NCBI GenBank assembly: GCA_902601455.1
Contig: CACKNC010000004.1
Span: 21,184 to 85,183, forward strand
Source: an uncultured Alphaproteobacteria bacterium
Lineage (GTDB): Bacteria > Pseudomonadota > Alphaproteobacteria > HIMB59 > GCA-002718135
Direction: 5' to 3'
DNA: 64,000 bases
In this document: positions 21,607-30,916 of the stretch, piece by piece
How positions within the stretch are numbered: position 1 is the stretch's first letter
How the letters are laid out: each line of letters opens with the position of its first letter
Notes under the pieces: model-generated
Seen by the model: only the letters and a program-made list of their open reading frames with translations
Told to the model about the DNA's origin: nothing
Databases searched by the model: none
Translations under genes and position numbers: made by a program

Positions 21607-22719
21607 ATGGAAGAATTTCAAGCAAACACTGTAGTTATTGGTGCTGGAGTTGTCGGTTTAGCAATTGGAAAAGAGATTGCTGCCAAAAATAATGAAGTAA
21701 TTATTATAGAAAAAGAAAGAAAAATTGGTCAAATTACAAGTTCTCGAAACTCAGGCGTCATTCATGCTGGTATGTATTATAAATCAGATACATTAAAGGC
21801 AAAATTATGTGTTGAGGGTAATCAATTACTCTATTCGTATGCAAAAAAATTTAATGTTCCTTTCATTAATACTAAAAAAATTATTGTCGCTAATAATGAA
21901 ACACAAATGGATCAAGTTTTAGAAATAAAAAATCAAGCAGAACTAAACGGAGTTGAGAATTTAGAAATACTAGATGAAAAACAAGTCAATCAATTAGAAC
22001 CTCTAATTAAATCATTTGGAGGTTTATTAGTACCTTCTACAGGAGTAGTTGATCAACATAGTTTGATGCAATCCTATTTGGGTGAGTTTGAAAATAATGC
22101 AGGCATGATTTCTTATAATTCTAAGGTAAAAAAAATATCAATCGTAGATAATAGATTTGTAATTGACGTAAGAGATAATAAAAATAATCAAACGATAATA
22201 TCATGTGATTATCTTATTAATGCAGCAGGTATATTTGCCTCAGATGTTGCCAATGCAATTGAAGGTCTTGAGAAGAAATATGTACCCAATACATATTTAG
22301 TAAAAGGCAATTATTTTTCTTTAAATAAAAAAATACCAATCTCTCATCTAATTTATCCTGTTCCAGAAAAAATAAGTCTTGGCATTCACTTAACTTTGGA
22401 GATTGATCATTCTATCAAATTTGGTCCTGACGCTGAATGGGTTGATGATCCTTACGATTATTTGGTTAATGAGAATTTAAAATCTAAGTTTATTCAATCT
22501 ATAAATAAATACCTACCTGATATAAATGAAAATATGCTTTCTCCAGCCTATGCTGGCCTTCGACCAATAACAAGTAAAGAGGATAGGGTGAAGCGAGATT
22601 TTATAATTAGTACGGTTGAAAATCATCAAATACAAAATCTCATAAATTTATATGGTATAGAGTCACCTGGATTAACGTCATCTTTAGCAATAGCAAAGTA
22701 TGTGACAGAAAGAATATAA
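21607..22719 (+). CDS. lhgO: L-2-hydroxyglutarate oxidase-like FAD protein
   Basis: DAO-family flavoprotein related to LhgO/YgaF, which oxidises L-2-hydroxyglutarate to 2-oxoglutarate and passes electrons to the membrane quinone pool. ATG 21607 is chosen over an in-frame TTG at 21598. The FAD-binding motif VIGAGVVGLAIG is at about residues 11-22, then SSRNSGVIHAGMYY (with the conserved His), VDQHSLMQ and a C-terminal LYGIESPGLTSSLAIA. About 370 residues, slightly shorter than E. coli LhgO (422). It abuts gpsA with no gap; a general 2-hydroxy-acid or glycerol-phosphate-related substrate cannot be excluded. Confidence 0.82.
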   Translation: MEEFQANTVVIGAGVVGLAIGKEIAAKNNEVIIIEKERKIGQITSSRNSGVIHAGMYYKSDTLKAKLCVEGNQLLYSYAKKFNVPFINTKKIIVANNETQMDQVLEIKNQAELNGVENLEILDEKQVNQLEPLIKSFGGLLVPSTGVVDQHSLMQSYLGEFENNAGMISYNSKVKKISIVDNRFVIDVRDNKNNQTIISCDYLINAAGIFASDVANAIEGLEKKYVPNTYLVKGNYFSLNKKIPISHLIYPVPEKISLGIHLTLEIDHSIKFGPDAEWVDDPYDYLVNENLKSKFIQSINKYLPDINENMLSPAYAGLRPITSKEDRVKRDFIISTVENHQIQNLINLYGIESPGLTSSLAIAKYVTERI

Positions 22720-23703
22720 ATGGCAATTGGTATTTTAGGAGGTGGTGTTTGGGGGAGTGCTCTTGCAAAACTTTTTAGTAATCAAGATTTGTTAATTTAT
22801 ACAAGAGATAAAAAAGTAATTAATTCTATAAATGATCATCATTTTAATCCTAAACTTAAATATGCTATTTTTAATGATAATGTTAAAGCTACTGATGATT
22901 TAGAAGAAATTGCAAAAAAAAACATAATTTTTATTGCTCTTCCAAGTCAGAGTATCCGAGAAGTTTTATCCAAATCTTATTTTCAAAATTTAGATGCTGA
23001 TATTATTATTGCCTCAAAAGGTATTGAAATTTCTTCATCAATGTTTTTATCGAATGTAGTTGAAAGTTTAATAAAACCAAAAACTTTAAGTGTAATGTCT
23101 GGCCCCTGTTTTTCAGATGAGGTTGCTCAGGATTTACCGACTGCAGCAACATTTGCTTCAGCAGATACTGCTATTTTTGAAACTATTTCAGGAATGTTAA
23201 AGAGTAAAAAGTTTCGTATTTATTATTCGGATGATGTTATTGGTTGTCAGATAGGAGGAGCCTTAAAAAATATATACGCTATTGCTGCTGGTATTTCGGA
23301 TGGTTTAAATTTAGGTGAAAATGCAAGAAGCGCTCTTATAACACGTTCATTTGTTGAAATTTCTCGATTTGCCCTATTCTTTAAATCAAAAAAAGAAACG
23401 GTTTTTGGCTTATCTGGTTTAGGTGATTTGATGTTAACGTGTAACTCATCGAAGTCACGAAATACAAAATTTGGGATCAAAATAGCAAATATAAAACATA
23501 AGAATTTCGAGAAAGAGCTTGATAAAAATGCTATTACAGAAGGGTATTTTACAGCTAAAGCAGCTATTAAAATTGCCTTAGAAAATCGTATTGAAATGCC
23601 AATTTTAGAGTCTGTTTTTAATATTCTCTATAATGGATTTGATATAGAAGACGAAATTAATAAATTAATGTCACGACCGTTAACTATAGAAAATATTAAT
23701 TAA
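22720..23703 (+). CDS. gpsA: NAD(P)-dependent glycerol-3-phosphate dehydrogenase
   Basis: Reduces dihydroxyacetone phosphate to sn-glycerol-3-phosphate for phospholipid synthesis. The 327-residue protein has the Rossmann motif GGGVWGSALAKLF (about 5-17), MSGPCFSDEVA, the catalytic region GGALKNIYAIAAGISDGLNLG and the FGLSGLGDLMLTCNSSKSRN segment. Length fits the family. The start directly follows the lhgO stop, and deoC begins four bases after its stop. Confidence 0.95.
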   Translation: MAIGILGGGVWGSALAKLFSNQDLLIYTRDKKVINSINDHHFNPKLKYAIFNDNVKATDDLEEIAKKNIIFIALPSQSIREVLSKSYFQNLDADIIIASKGIEISSSMFLSNVVESLIKPKTLSVMSGPCFSDEVAQDLPTAATFASADTAIFETISGMLKSKKFRIYYSDDVIGCQIGGALKNIYAIAAGISDGLNLGENARSALITRSFVEISRFALFFKSKKETVFGLSGLGDLMLTCNSSKSRNTKFGIKIANIKHKNFEKELDKNAITEGYFTAKAAIKIALENRIEMPILESVFNILYNGFDIEDEINKLMSRPLTIENIN

Positions 23704-23707
23704 ACAA

Positions 23708-24634
23708 ATGAACCTAGATACTGATTTAGTAAGTAATATTAGAATTAATCTCAGTGCTATTGAAAGAAGAACGTCAACATTAACAAAAAGACGCTCTGTC
23801 AAAAAAGAGTATCAAGCTGCTTGGTTATTAAAAGCAATCTCATTAATTGATTTAACTACGTTAAGTGGTGATGATACTGCAGGAAAAGTAGAGCGGCTAT
23901 GTGAAAAAGCAAAACGACCTATCTCTCTTGATTTGCTTCAACAATTAGGATTACAGCAAGGAGATATTCAAGTGGGCGCAGTATGTGTTTATCATCATCT
24001 AATTAAAGAAGCAAAAAAAAATTTACCTAAGAATATTCCAGTAGCGGCAGTTTCTACTGGTTTTCCAGCTGGATTGTCATCCTTTAAGACAAGGAAACTT
24101 GAAATTAAAGAGTCAATTAAAAATGGCGCTGATGAAATTGACATTGTTATTAATAGAGGCTTTGTTTTGCAAAATAATTGGAAAAAATTGTATGAAGAAG
24201 TAGTAGATTTTAAAAAAGCTGCAAAAAATAAACACATCAAAGCTATTTTAGGTGTTGGTGATTTAGAAACTCTTAGAAATGTCGCAAAGGCATCTATGGT
24301 TTGTATGATGGCAGGAGCTGATTTTATTAAAACTTCTACAGGTAAAGAGTCTGTAAATGCAAATCTTAATAACAGTCTTGTAATGCTACGTATGATCAGA
24401 GAATTTTATCAAATGACAGGTAAAAAAATTGGTTTTAAACCCGCAGGTGGTATTTCTACAGCAAAAACTGTAATTGAGTTCTTAATTTTAGTGATGGAAG
24501 AATTAGGTCATGATTGGGTTAATCCAAAATATCTTCGTATCGGCGCATCGAGTCTTCTTATTGATATTGAGAGACAACTCTATCACTTTGCTTTAGGTAG
24601 ATATGCGAATAAAGAAAAGTTGGCGATTGGATAA
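23708..24634 (+). CDS. deoC: deoxyribose-phosphate aldolase
   Basis: Cleaves 2-deoxyribose-5-phosphate to glyceraldehyde-3-phosphate and acetaldehyde, the last step of deoxynucleoside catabolism. The 308-residue product has the class I aldolase core: LIDLTTLSGDDT, the Schiff-base Lys208 in ADFIKTSTG, and the second active lysine in GFKPAGGIS. It carries about 35 extra N-terminal residues relative to E. coli DeoC (259). It overlaps the next gene, an aldehyde dehydrogenase that could oxidise the acetaldehyde released. Confidence 0.95.
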   Translation: MNLDTDLVSNIRINLSAIERRTSTLTKRRSVKKEYQAAWLLKAISLIDLTTLSGDDTAGKVERLCEKAKRPISLDLLQQLGLQQGDIQVGAVCVYHHLIKEAKKNLPKNIPVAAVSTGFPAGLSSFKTRKLEIKESIKNGADEIDIVINRGFVLQNNWKKLYEEVVDFKKAAKNKHIKAILGVGDLETLRNVAKASMVCMMAGADFIKTSTGKESVNANLNNSLVMLRMIREFYQMTGKKIGFKPAGGISTAKTVIEFLILVMEELGHDWVNPKYLRIGASSLLIDIERQLYHFALGRYANKEKLAIG

Positions 24635-26994
24635 TGAGTAAAATTATACAAAATTTTAAAAATATATCGTATGGTCCTGCACCAGAGGATAATAAGGATG
24701 TAATGTCTTGGATTAATTCACTGCATAATCCAAATCATTTATTTATAAATGGGTCATGGGTAAAATCAAAATCATCAAAAAAAATTCAAGTTATCAATCC
24801 AGCTACAAATAAAAAATTAACCTCACTTTCGATGGCTAATAAAGCCGATGTAAATGCAGCTGTTGGGGCAGCAAAAAAAGCCTATACTTCTTGGTCCAAA
24901 ACATCATCAGATACCAGAGCAAAATATCTATATGCGCTAGCAAGATTAATTCAAAAACATTCTCGTTTTTTATCTGTTTTAGAGACTATTGATAATGGAA
25001 AACCAATAAGAGAGACTAGAGACATTGATATTCCATTAGTGGCAAGACACTTTTATTATCATGCTGGTTGGGCAAAAAAAATTGATACAAAAACTCATAC
25101 ACCTATAGGTGTTATTGGTCAGATTATTCCTTGGAATTTTCCTTTATTAATGATGGCGTGGAAAATTGCTCCAGCGATTGCTGCTGGTAACACTGTTGTC
25201 TTAAAACCTGCTGAATTTACTTCGCTAACTGCTTTATATTTTGCTGAGTTGTGCCAAAAAGCTAGAATACCAAAAGGTGTAATTAATATTATTACAGGAG
25301 ACGGCAGTACAGGAGAATTAATTACATCACATGTTGATACAAAAAAAATTGCTTTCACGGGATCAACAGAAGTTGGAAAGAAAATAATTCAATCGACCGC
25401 AATACAAGAAAAAAAATTAACAATGGAGTTAGGCGGTAAGTCACCTTTTATTGTTTTTGAAGATGCTGATCTTGATAGTTCTGTTGAGGGTGTAGTTGAC
25501 GCAATTTGGTTTAATCAAGGGCAAGTGTGTTGTGCTGGCTCTCGCTTATTAGTCCAAGAAAGTGTTGAAAAAATATTTATTAAAAAATTAAAAGCTCGCA
25601 TGGAAAAATTACGTGTAGGTAATCCACTTGATAAATCTATTGATATTGGCGCTATTGTTGCTCCGGTTCAATTAAAAAAAATTCAATCAATTGTAAAAAA
25701 GGGAGAGAAGGAAGGATCCAAATTATGGCAACCTAGTTGGGCTTGTCCAACTGATGGATTGTTTTATCCTCCTTCAATCTTTACTAATGTTTCACCATCT
25801 TCATTTATTGCACAAGTTGAGATTTTTGGACCAGTTTTATCTGTTCTAAGTTTTAGAACCCCTAGTGAAGCAGTGACTATTGCTAATAATACTCCCTATG
25901 GGTTAGCGGCAAGTATTTGGTCAGAAAACATTAATCTTGCTCTTGATATTGCGCCTAAAATAAAAGCAGGAGTTATATGGATTAATTCAACTAATTTATT
26001 TGACGCTGCATGTGGCTTTGGAGGATATAAAGAGAGTGGTTTTGGCAGGGAAGGTGGTATTGAAGGTATAAGAGCGTATCAAGATAGTACGCTCCCTGAA
26101 GCTTCAACTGTTTCTAAAAAAGTTTTTAAAAATAAAATCGAGATTCCATCCATTGATACAACACCCAAATTATATGTTGGAGGTAAACAAAAAAGACCTG
26201 ATAGTGGATATTCTTTTAATCAACTTTCAGCGCAAAAAGAATTTATTTGTGATATTGCAAGAGCAAATAGAAAAGATGTAAGAGATACGGTTGAAGCAGC
26301 TTCAAAGTCAAAGATAGCAAGTTTAAATAATTTTAATCGTTCGCAGATTTTATTTTATTTAGCAGAGAATTTATCACAAAGAAAAGAAACGTTTGTTAAT
26401 TTATTAATGATTATTACTGGGGTAAATAAAAATGAAGCAGTAAAAGAATTTGAACAATCTTGTGAAAGAGTGTTTTATTATGCTTCGATGGCAGATAAGT
26501 TTGAAGGAAATATTCATAATCCTCCAATGCGTGGATTAACTTTAGCTGTTAAAGAGTCAATTGGTGTTGTGGCAAGCATCATGAATGATCATCAACCACT
26601 GCTTAGTTTATCAACAATTATCTCTTCTCTTTTTGCAAATGGCAATGCGAGTATTATTGTTCCTTCAGAAAAAACATCATTAATTGCAACATCCTTGTAT
26701 CAAGTTTTTGAAACCTCTGACATTCCAGCAGGTTCAATAAATATTTTAACAACAAAAACTAATGAACTTAATGACACTTTAACCCAACATGAAAATGTTC
26801 ATGGTATATGGGCTTTTTCTGGAAATGCGAAAGTTCGATCATCTATTATTCATGGTACTGTCTTCAATTTGAAGCGTTATTGGTGTCCAAAGAATACTAA
26901 TATAGATTGGGCAAATACCTCTGAAGAATTTCTTAATGAATTTCTTTACGAAGGATCCCAAGTAAAAAATATTTGGATCCCATACGGAGAATAA
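24634..26994 (+). CDS. two-domain ALDH16-type aldehyde dehydrogenase
   Basis: The 786-residue product contains a complete catalytic aldehyde dehydrogenase domain (about 35-495) followed by a second, degenerate ALDH-like domain (about 505-786). The first has the oxyanion Asn168 (PWNFP), Glu265 (MELGGKS) and the nucleophile Cys in GQVCCAGS (299/300). The second has the fold pattern (KLYVGGKQKRPDSG, GVVASIMNDHQPLLSL) but I find no GQxC catalytic segment. This layout matches the ALDH16 family. Its overlap with deoC and place before FucU/RbsK genes suggest it oxidises acetaldehyde or a sugar aldehyde in deoxyribose breakdown; the substrate is inference. Confidence 0.88.
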   Translation: MSKIIQNFKNISYGPAPEDNKDVMSWINSLHNPNHLFINGSWVKSKSSKKIQVINPATNKKLTSLSMANKADVNAAVGAAKKAYTSWSKTSSDTRAKYLYALARLIQKHSRFLSVLETIDNGKPIRETRDIDIPLVARHFYYHAGWAKKIDTKTHTPIGVIGQIIPWNFPLLMMAWKIAPAIAAGNTVVLKPAEFTSLTALYFAELCQKARIPKGVINIITGDGSTGELITSHVDTKKIAFTGSTEVGKKIIQSTAIQEKKLTMELGGKSPFIVFEDADLDSSVEGVVDAIWFNQGQVCCAGSRLLVQESVEKIFIKKLKARMEKLRVGNPLDKSIDIGAIVAPVQLKKIQSIVKKGEKEGSKLWQPSWACPTDGLFYPPSIFTNVSPSSFIAQVEIFGPVLSVLSFRTPSEAVTIANNTPYGLAASIWSENINLALDIAPKIKAGVIWINSTNLFDAACGFGGYKESGFGREGGIEGIRAYQDSTLPEASTVSKKVFKNKIEIPSIDTTPKLYVGGKQKRPDSGYSFNQLSAQKEFICDIARANRKDVRDTVEAASKSKIASLNNFNRSQILFYLAENLSQRKETFVNLLMIITGVNKNEAVKEFEQSCERVFYYASMADKFEGNIHNPPMRGLTLAVKESIGVVASIMNDHQPLLSLSTIISSLFANGNASIIVPSEKTSLIATSLYQVFETSDIPAGSINILTTKTNELNDTLTQHENVHGIWAFSGNAKVRSSIIHGTVFNLKRYWCPKNTNIDWANTSEEFLNEFLYEGSQVKNIWIPYGE

Positions 26995-27008
26995 GTTATA
27001 AAATTACT

Positions 27009-27467
27009 ATGTTAATCAATATAGATCCAATTTTAAGTCCAGAAATTTTAAAAACAATGCGGGAAATGGGTCATGGTGATCGCTTAGTTATCTCTGATAT
27101 TAATTTTCCTGCTCATTCGAATAGCAACCGGGTACACCGACTTGATGGTTTAGACATGGCAACAGTTATGCGTGCTGTTCTTTCAGCTTTTCCTTTAGAT
27201 AGTTTTGTTCCTGCAGCAGTTCACCGAATGGAAATAGATGATAGTCCCGATCAAATCAATGAAGCTAACCAGGAAGTTTTTGATGTGATCAAAGAGGTTT
27301 CAGGAGATCATTGGACCATTGGTTCATTTGAGCGTCAGCAATTCTATAAAGAGTCAAAAAATACTTATGCGTTTATTACGACAAGTGAACGTCGACCTTT
27401 TTGTAATTTTATTTTAACAAAAGGTGTAATTAAACCAGATGGAACGGTTTGGGTTTTAGATAAATAA
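27009..27467 (+). CDS. RbsD/FucU-family sugar mutarotase
   Basis: Interconverts anomers (and pyranose/furanose forms) of ribose or fucose before phosphorylation. The ATG at 27009 gives a 152-residue protein starting MLINIDPILSPEILKTMREM, matching the family start; an earlier in-frame ATG at 26973 would overlap the dehydrogenase gene and add 12 unrelated residues. Seen are EMGHGDRLVISDINFPA with the catalytic-type His, and AVHRMEIDDSPD. FucU-like in sequence, but the following ribokinase argues for a ribose/deoxyribose substrate. Confidence 0.88.
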   Translation: MLINIDPILSPEILKTMREMGHGDRLVISDINFPAHSNSNRVHRLDGLDMATVMRAVLSAFPLDSFVPAAVHRMEIDDSPDQINEANQEVFDVIKEVSGDHWTIGSFERQQFYKESKNTYAFITTSERRPFCNFILTKGVIKPDGTVWVLDK

Positions 27468-28381
27468 TGAGCATTAGTGTTCTAGGTATTTATGTTGCTG
27501 ATCTTGTTTTTTTTGGAAAAAAAATTCCTGTAGAGGGAGAAACAATATTAGGAAATAATTTTCTGATTGGTCCTGGTGGTAAAGGATCTAATCAAGCAGT
27601 TGCCGCCGCTAAAGCGGGAGCGAAAACATATTTTATTTCAAAGATTGGTGATGATCAATTTGGTGAAATGGCAACAAAGATATATGATGAAGAAAAAGTT
27701 GATTACTCGAATGTTATTATTTCTAAAGAACATTCAACGGGTGCAGCCGCTATAATGGTAAATGAGCAATCTGGAGCTAACGCCATCAATGTATTTCCAG
27801 GAGCAGCAGGGGCTATTACCAATAGTGATATTGATAATGCTGAAGAGGCGATCAAAAATTCAAAAATTTTTCTCACGCAGTTAGAGGCACCAAAAGATAC
27901 GGTGATGTATGCGATTAAAAAAGCAAAAGATTTACGGGTTGATACAATACTTAATCCAGCACCCGCAGCTGACATTGATAAAAGTATTTTTCCTTTTATT
28001 GATTATTTTACTCCTAATGAAACTGAAGCAAGTTTTTATGTTAATCATCCAGTTGAAACATATGAAGACGCAAGTAAAGCTGCAAACACATTACTTGGTA
28101 TGGGAATTAAAAATGTTATCATAACTCTTGGAGAAAAAGGAGCATACTTTGCAAATACGAATGAAAATTTTTTATCTCCCATCGCAAACTTATCAAATCC
28201 AGTTGTGGACACTACAGGCGCTGGCGATGCGTTTAATGCAGGTTTAGCAGTGGCATTAACAGAAGGTCAAAATATTAAAGATGCAATTGCATTTGCAAGT
28301 GCTACAGCTGGATTATCAACAACTAAAATTGGTACCTCAAATTCTATGCCTAATCGCAAGGAAATTGATAATATCCTTTAA
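27467..28381 (+). CDS. rbsK: ribokinase (PfkB family)
   Basis: ATP-dependent phosphorylation of ribose (possibly deoxyribose) at O5. The 304 residues show the PfkB signature 1 region GPGGKGSNQAVAAAKAG (about 37-53), and signature 2 DTTGAGDAFNAG with the catalytic Asp (about 252). Overlaps the mutarotase gene by TAATG. Together with deoC and the ALDH it makes a route from free (deoxy)ribose to glyceraldehyde-3-phosphate and acetate; no sugar transporter of the rbsABC type is visible here. Confidence 0.9.
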   Translation: MSISVLGIYVADLVFFGKKIPVEGETILGNNFLIGPGGKGSNQAVAAAKAGAKTYFISKIGDDQFGEMATKIYDEEKVDYSNVIISKEHSTGAAAIMVNEQSGANAINVFPGAAGAITNSDIDNAEEAIKNSKIFLTQLEAPKDTVMYAIKKAKDLRVDTILNPAPAADIDKSIFPFIDYFTPNETEASFYVNHPVETYEDASKAANTLLGMGIKNVIITLGEKGAYFANTNENFLSPIANLSNPVVDTTGAGDAFNAGLAVALTEGQNIKDAIAFASATAGLSTTKIGTSNSMPNRKEIDNIL

Positions 28382-28399
28382 TTAGTATAGAATGAAGTT

Positions 28400-28579
28400 A
28401 TGCAAGAATATTTAGAGAAATTATTGTATTTTTGGGCTGGAATTACAGGTATTGGATTAGTTTTAGTCATTATTTATTGGGCTATATCAACAATAATCTA
28501 TGTTGCCTTTGTCTCTTTGTTTATAGCTATTGTTGCTGCAGCTTTTTATCAATTTTATTGGTCAAAAAGAAATCGCTAA
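28400..28579 (+). CDS. small two-helix membrane protein, unknown function
   Basis: A 59-residue reading frame (MQEYLEKLLYFWAG at the start, FYQFYWSKRNR at the end) between rbsK and the exonuclease gene, filling an otherwise 235-base gap. It has two hydrophobic helices (about 11-30 and 33-52) and a positively charged tail, so the C-terminus is probably cytoplasmic. I do not recognise the family. Support for being real: intact frame, amphipathic ends, typical spacing of 20 bases after rbsK and 37 before the next gene. No strong ribosome-binding site. Confidence 0.6.
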   Translation: MQEYLEKLLYFWAGITGIGLVLVIIYWAISTIIYVAFVSLFIAIVAAAFYQFYWSKRNR

Positions 28580-28616
28580 CATTTTCCAAATCCAAAAATT
28601 AGTGTAGTTAACTCAT

Positions 28617-30131
28617 ATGTCTGTAAAGTATATATTTTATGATTTAGAGACAACTGGAAGAGGGAAGAAAGAGAGTCCAAATGCATTTGGTACTACTCCT
28701 AAATGGGAGCAAATTATGCAAATTGCAGCGATTGTCACTGATGAAAATTTTCAAGAAACAAACCAAAATATAAATGAATTTTGCAGACCACGTACATCAA
28801 TTATATCCCAACCAGGAGCGCTACTAACAACGCAAAATGGTATTAGGGAGGCGCTTCACGCAACGCAATCTTCATATGAATTGATGAAAAAAATAAATAC
28901 AACTTTTGATGAATGGAAAAAAGATGCTGATGAACCAATATTTATTGGACATAACATTATTGATTTTGATGAGTCTGTTTTAGAATATAATTTATTTAAT
29001 AATTTATTTTTTCCTTACATCACAAGAAAGAGTAGGGGGGACACGTTAAGTTTAGCAAGAGCATTATATGCGCTTAATCCTAGTAGTATGAAGACACCTT
29101 TAACGGCAAGAGGTAATCCAAGTTTTAAATTAGAAAAATTAGCTGAATTAAATAATTTACCAATTGAATTTGCTCATGATGCCTTAAGTGATGTCAGGAC
29201 ATCTATTGCTTTAACTAAATTTATACAAGAAAGTGATAAGCAAAATTGGTCCCAACTACAAATGTCCATGAACAAAGAAAGGGCTATTGAATATGTAACA
29301 TCCAATAAAGGATTTTGTTACATGACTAGTTTTGCTGGCAGAGTAAAGTTGCAAGCATTATCGATGGTCTGTGAATCCCAGTACAGTGGCTGGTTTCATA
29401 CAATTGATTTAGCACATGATCCAGAACCTCTAATTGAATGTAATGCAGAAGAATTTAAGAAATTAATAAAAAAGAAAAATCGCTACGTGATATGCAATCA
29501 ACACCCAATCTTATTGCCTGGTAAAATTGCTTCAAATTATAAACCTTACAATGAAATTGGAGCTGATGTACTCAATGAACGAGCAAAGATGGTGTATAAA
29601 AATAAATCTCTTGCTGATAAATTTAAATTAATGGAAATAGATAGACAGATAGAAAAAGAAGAAGAGTCTTCTCAAGATAACATTTTTCCAGAGAGTAAAG
29701 CAAATATGTTTACACAATTTGGTCAAGCAACTGATCTAGCTCAATTCCATGAAAAAGATACGTGGGAGGAAAAGTACAAAATTGCACTTGGTATAAAAGA
29801 TCCGCGAGCTAATTTTATGTTAAAACGTCTTATTTTTGATGAAAGTCCTAAAACTTTATCTGTAGAAGATTTTAAAATGGTTCACCATGAACTTCATGAT
29901 CGATTAGTGATTAATCAGGAGAGACCTTTTACAACAATACCAGAGGCAATGAATTATGTTGATACGGAGTTCACTAAATTAGAAGAAAACGATGATGAGG
30001 ATAAGGAGAAAAAATTAATTATTCTAAAAGATTATAATAAATATTTGCAGTTTTTAGAAAAATATTTCTCCAATAAAAATGCTGAACCTCTTCCTACAGG
30101 TCCTGACTTAGCCAAAATAATTTATGATTAA
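28617..30131 (+). CDS. sbcB: exodeoxyribonuclease I
   Basis: 3'-5' exonuclease specific for single-stranded DNA, used in recombination and mismatch repair. The 504-residue protein has a DEDDh exonuclease domain: FYDLETTGRG (Asp9/Glu11), GHNIIDFDE in the second motif, and AHDALSDVRTS with the catalytic His-Asp. An ExoI-type C-terminal domain follows (MCESQYSGWFHTIDL onwards, and KDPRANFMLKRLIFDE-like region). Length is close to E. coli SbcB (475). Downstream uppP overlaps its stop. Confidence 0.9.
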   Translation: MSVKYIFYDLETTGRGKKESPNAFGTTPKWEQIMQIAAIVTDENFQETNQNINEFCRPRTSIISQPGALLTTQNGIREALHATQSSYELMKKINTTFDEWKKDADEPIFIGHNIIDFDESVLEYNLFNNLFFPYITRKSRGDTLSLARALYALNPSSMKTPLTARGNPSFKLEKLAELNNLPIEFAHDALSDVRTSIALTKFIQESDKQNWSQLQMSMNKERAIEYVTSNKGFCYMTSFAGRVKLQALSMVCESQYSGWFHTIDLAHDPEPLIECNAEEFKKLIKKKNRYVICNQHPILLPGKIASNYKPYNEIGADVLNERAKMVYKNKSLADKFKLMEIDRQIEKEEESSQDNIFPESKANMFTQFGQATDLAQFHEKDTWEEKYKIALGIKDPRANFMLKRLIFDESPKTLSVEDFKMVHHELHDRLVINQERPFTTIPEAMNYVDTEFTKLEENDDEDKEKKLIILKDYNKYLQFLEKYFSNKNAEPLPTGPDLAKIIYD

Positions 30132-30916
30132 TGTTTGAGTTACAATTCTTTTTAATTGGAATTATTCAGGGAGTAACAGAGTTTTTACCCATTAGTTCCT
30201 CTGGTCATTTAGTTTTATTTGCAAAATTGACTAATTGGGAAGATCAAGGATTGTTTACTGATATTTCAGTCCACTTCGGAACTTTGTTTGCTGTTGTGAT
30301 GTATTTAAGAAAGGACATTTATTATTTCTTAACCAATATTTTTCAATTTAAACTCTTTGAGGACCAAATAATTTTTAAAATTATTTTAGCAACACTTCCA
30401 GCAATTATATTAGGTTATTTTATTTATGATTACGTCAGTTTATATTTTAGAAGTATTCAATTGATTGCTTTATCAAGTATTGTATTTGCCATTATTTTAT
30501 TTTTTGCTGATAGAGTCAAAATGGAAAGTAAAAGCTGGAATAAAATCACTTACATAGAAGCCGTTGTTGTAGGATTATTTCAAGTACTAGCATTTATTCC
30601 AGGTGCTAGTAGGGCAGGAGTAACTATTACAGGTGCACGGTTATTAGGGTATGATAGATTAAACGCGGCAAGATTTTCTATGATATTATCAATTCCTATT
30701 ATTCTTGCATCAATGACATTATCTTTGATCAATATATTTAAAGAACAGTATGTCGCAGTTAATTTTTATCAATCATTTTCTGCATCCTTAGTGGCCTTTA
30801 TTACAGCTTTATTATCAATCATATTTCTTATGAGGTTTATAAAAAAAGCAAATTTTAATATTTTTATAATATATAGAATTCTTCTCGGAATTATTCTATT
30901 GGTTATATATGTTTAA
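30131..30916 (+). CDS. uppP: undecaprenyl-diphosphatase
   Basis: Membrane phosphatase recycling undecaprenyl diphosphate to the monophosphate carrier for cell-wall and LPS synthesis (BacA/UppP type). The 261 residues have about eight helices and both catalytic signatures: GVTEFLPISSSGHLVL (about 14-29) and FIPGASRAGVTITGARLLG (about 155-173). Overlaps sbcB upstream and the aldolase gene downstream by eight bases. The IspB gene at 36-37 kb makes polyprenyl chains, but for quinones rather than this carrier. Confidence 0.96.
   Translation: MFELQFFLIGIIQGVTEFLPISSSGHLVLFAKLTNWEDQGLFTDISVHFGTLFAVVMYLRKDIYYFLTNIFQFKLFEDQIIFKIILATLPAIILGYFIYDYVSLYFRSIQLIALSSIVFAIILFFADRVKMESKSWNKITYIEAVVVGLFQVLAFIPGASRAGVTITGARLLGYDRLNAARFSMILSIPIILASMTLSLINIFKEQYVAVNFYQSFSASLVAFITALLSIIFLMRFIKKANFNIFIIYRILLGIILLVIYV

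Noticed and set aside
24634..26994. Two ALDH genes accidentally fused
   Set aside because: The second domain is degenerate and the total length and layout match the known ALDH16 two-domain family, so no recent fusion or frameshift is needed.
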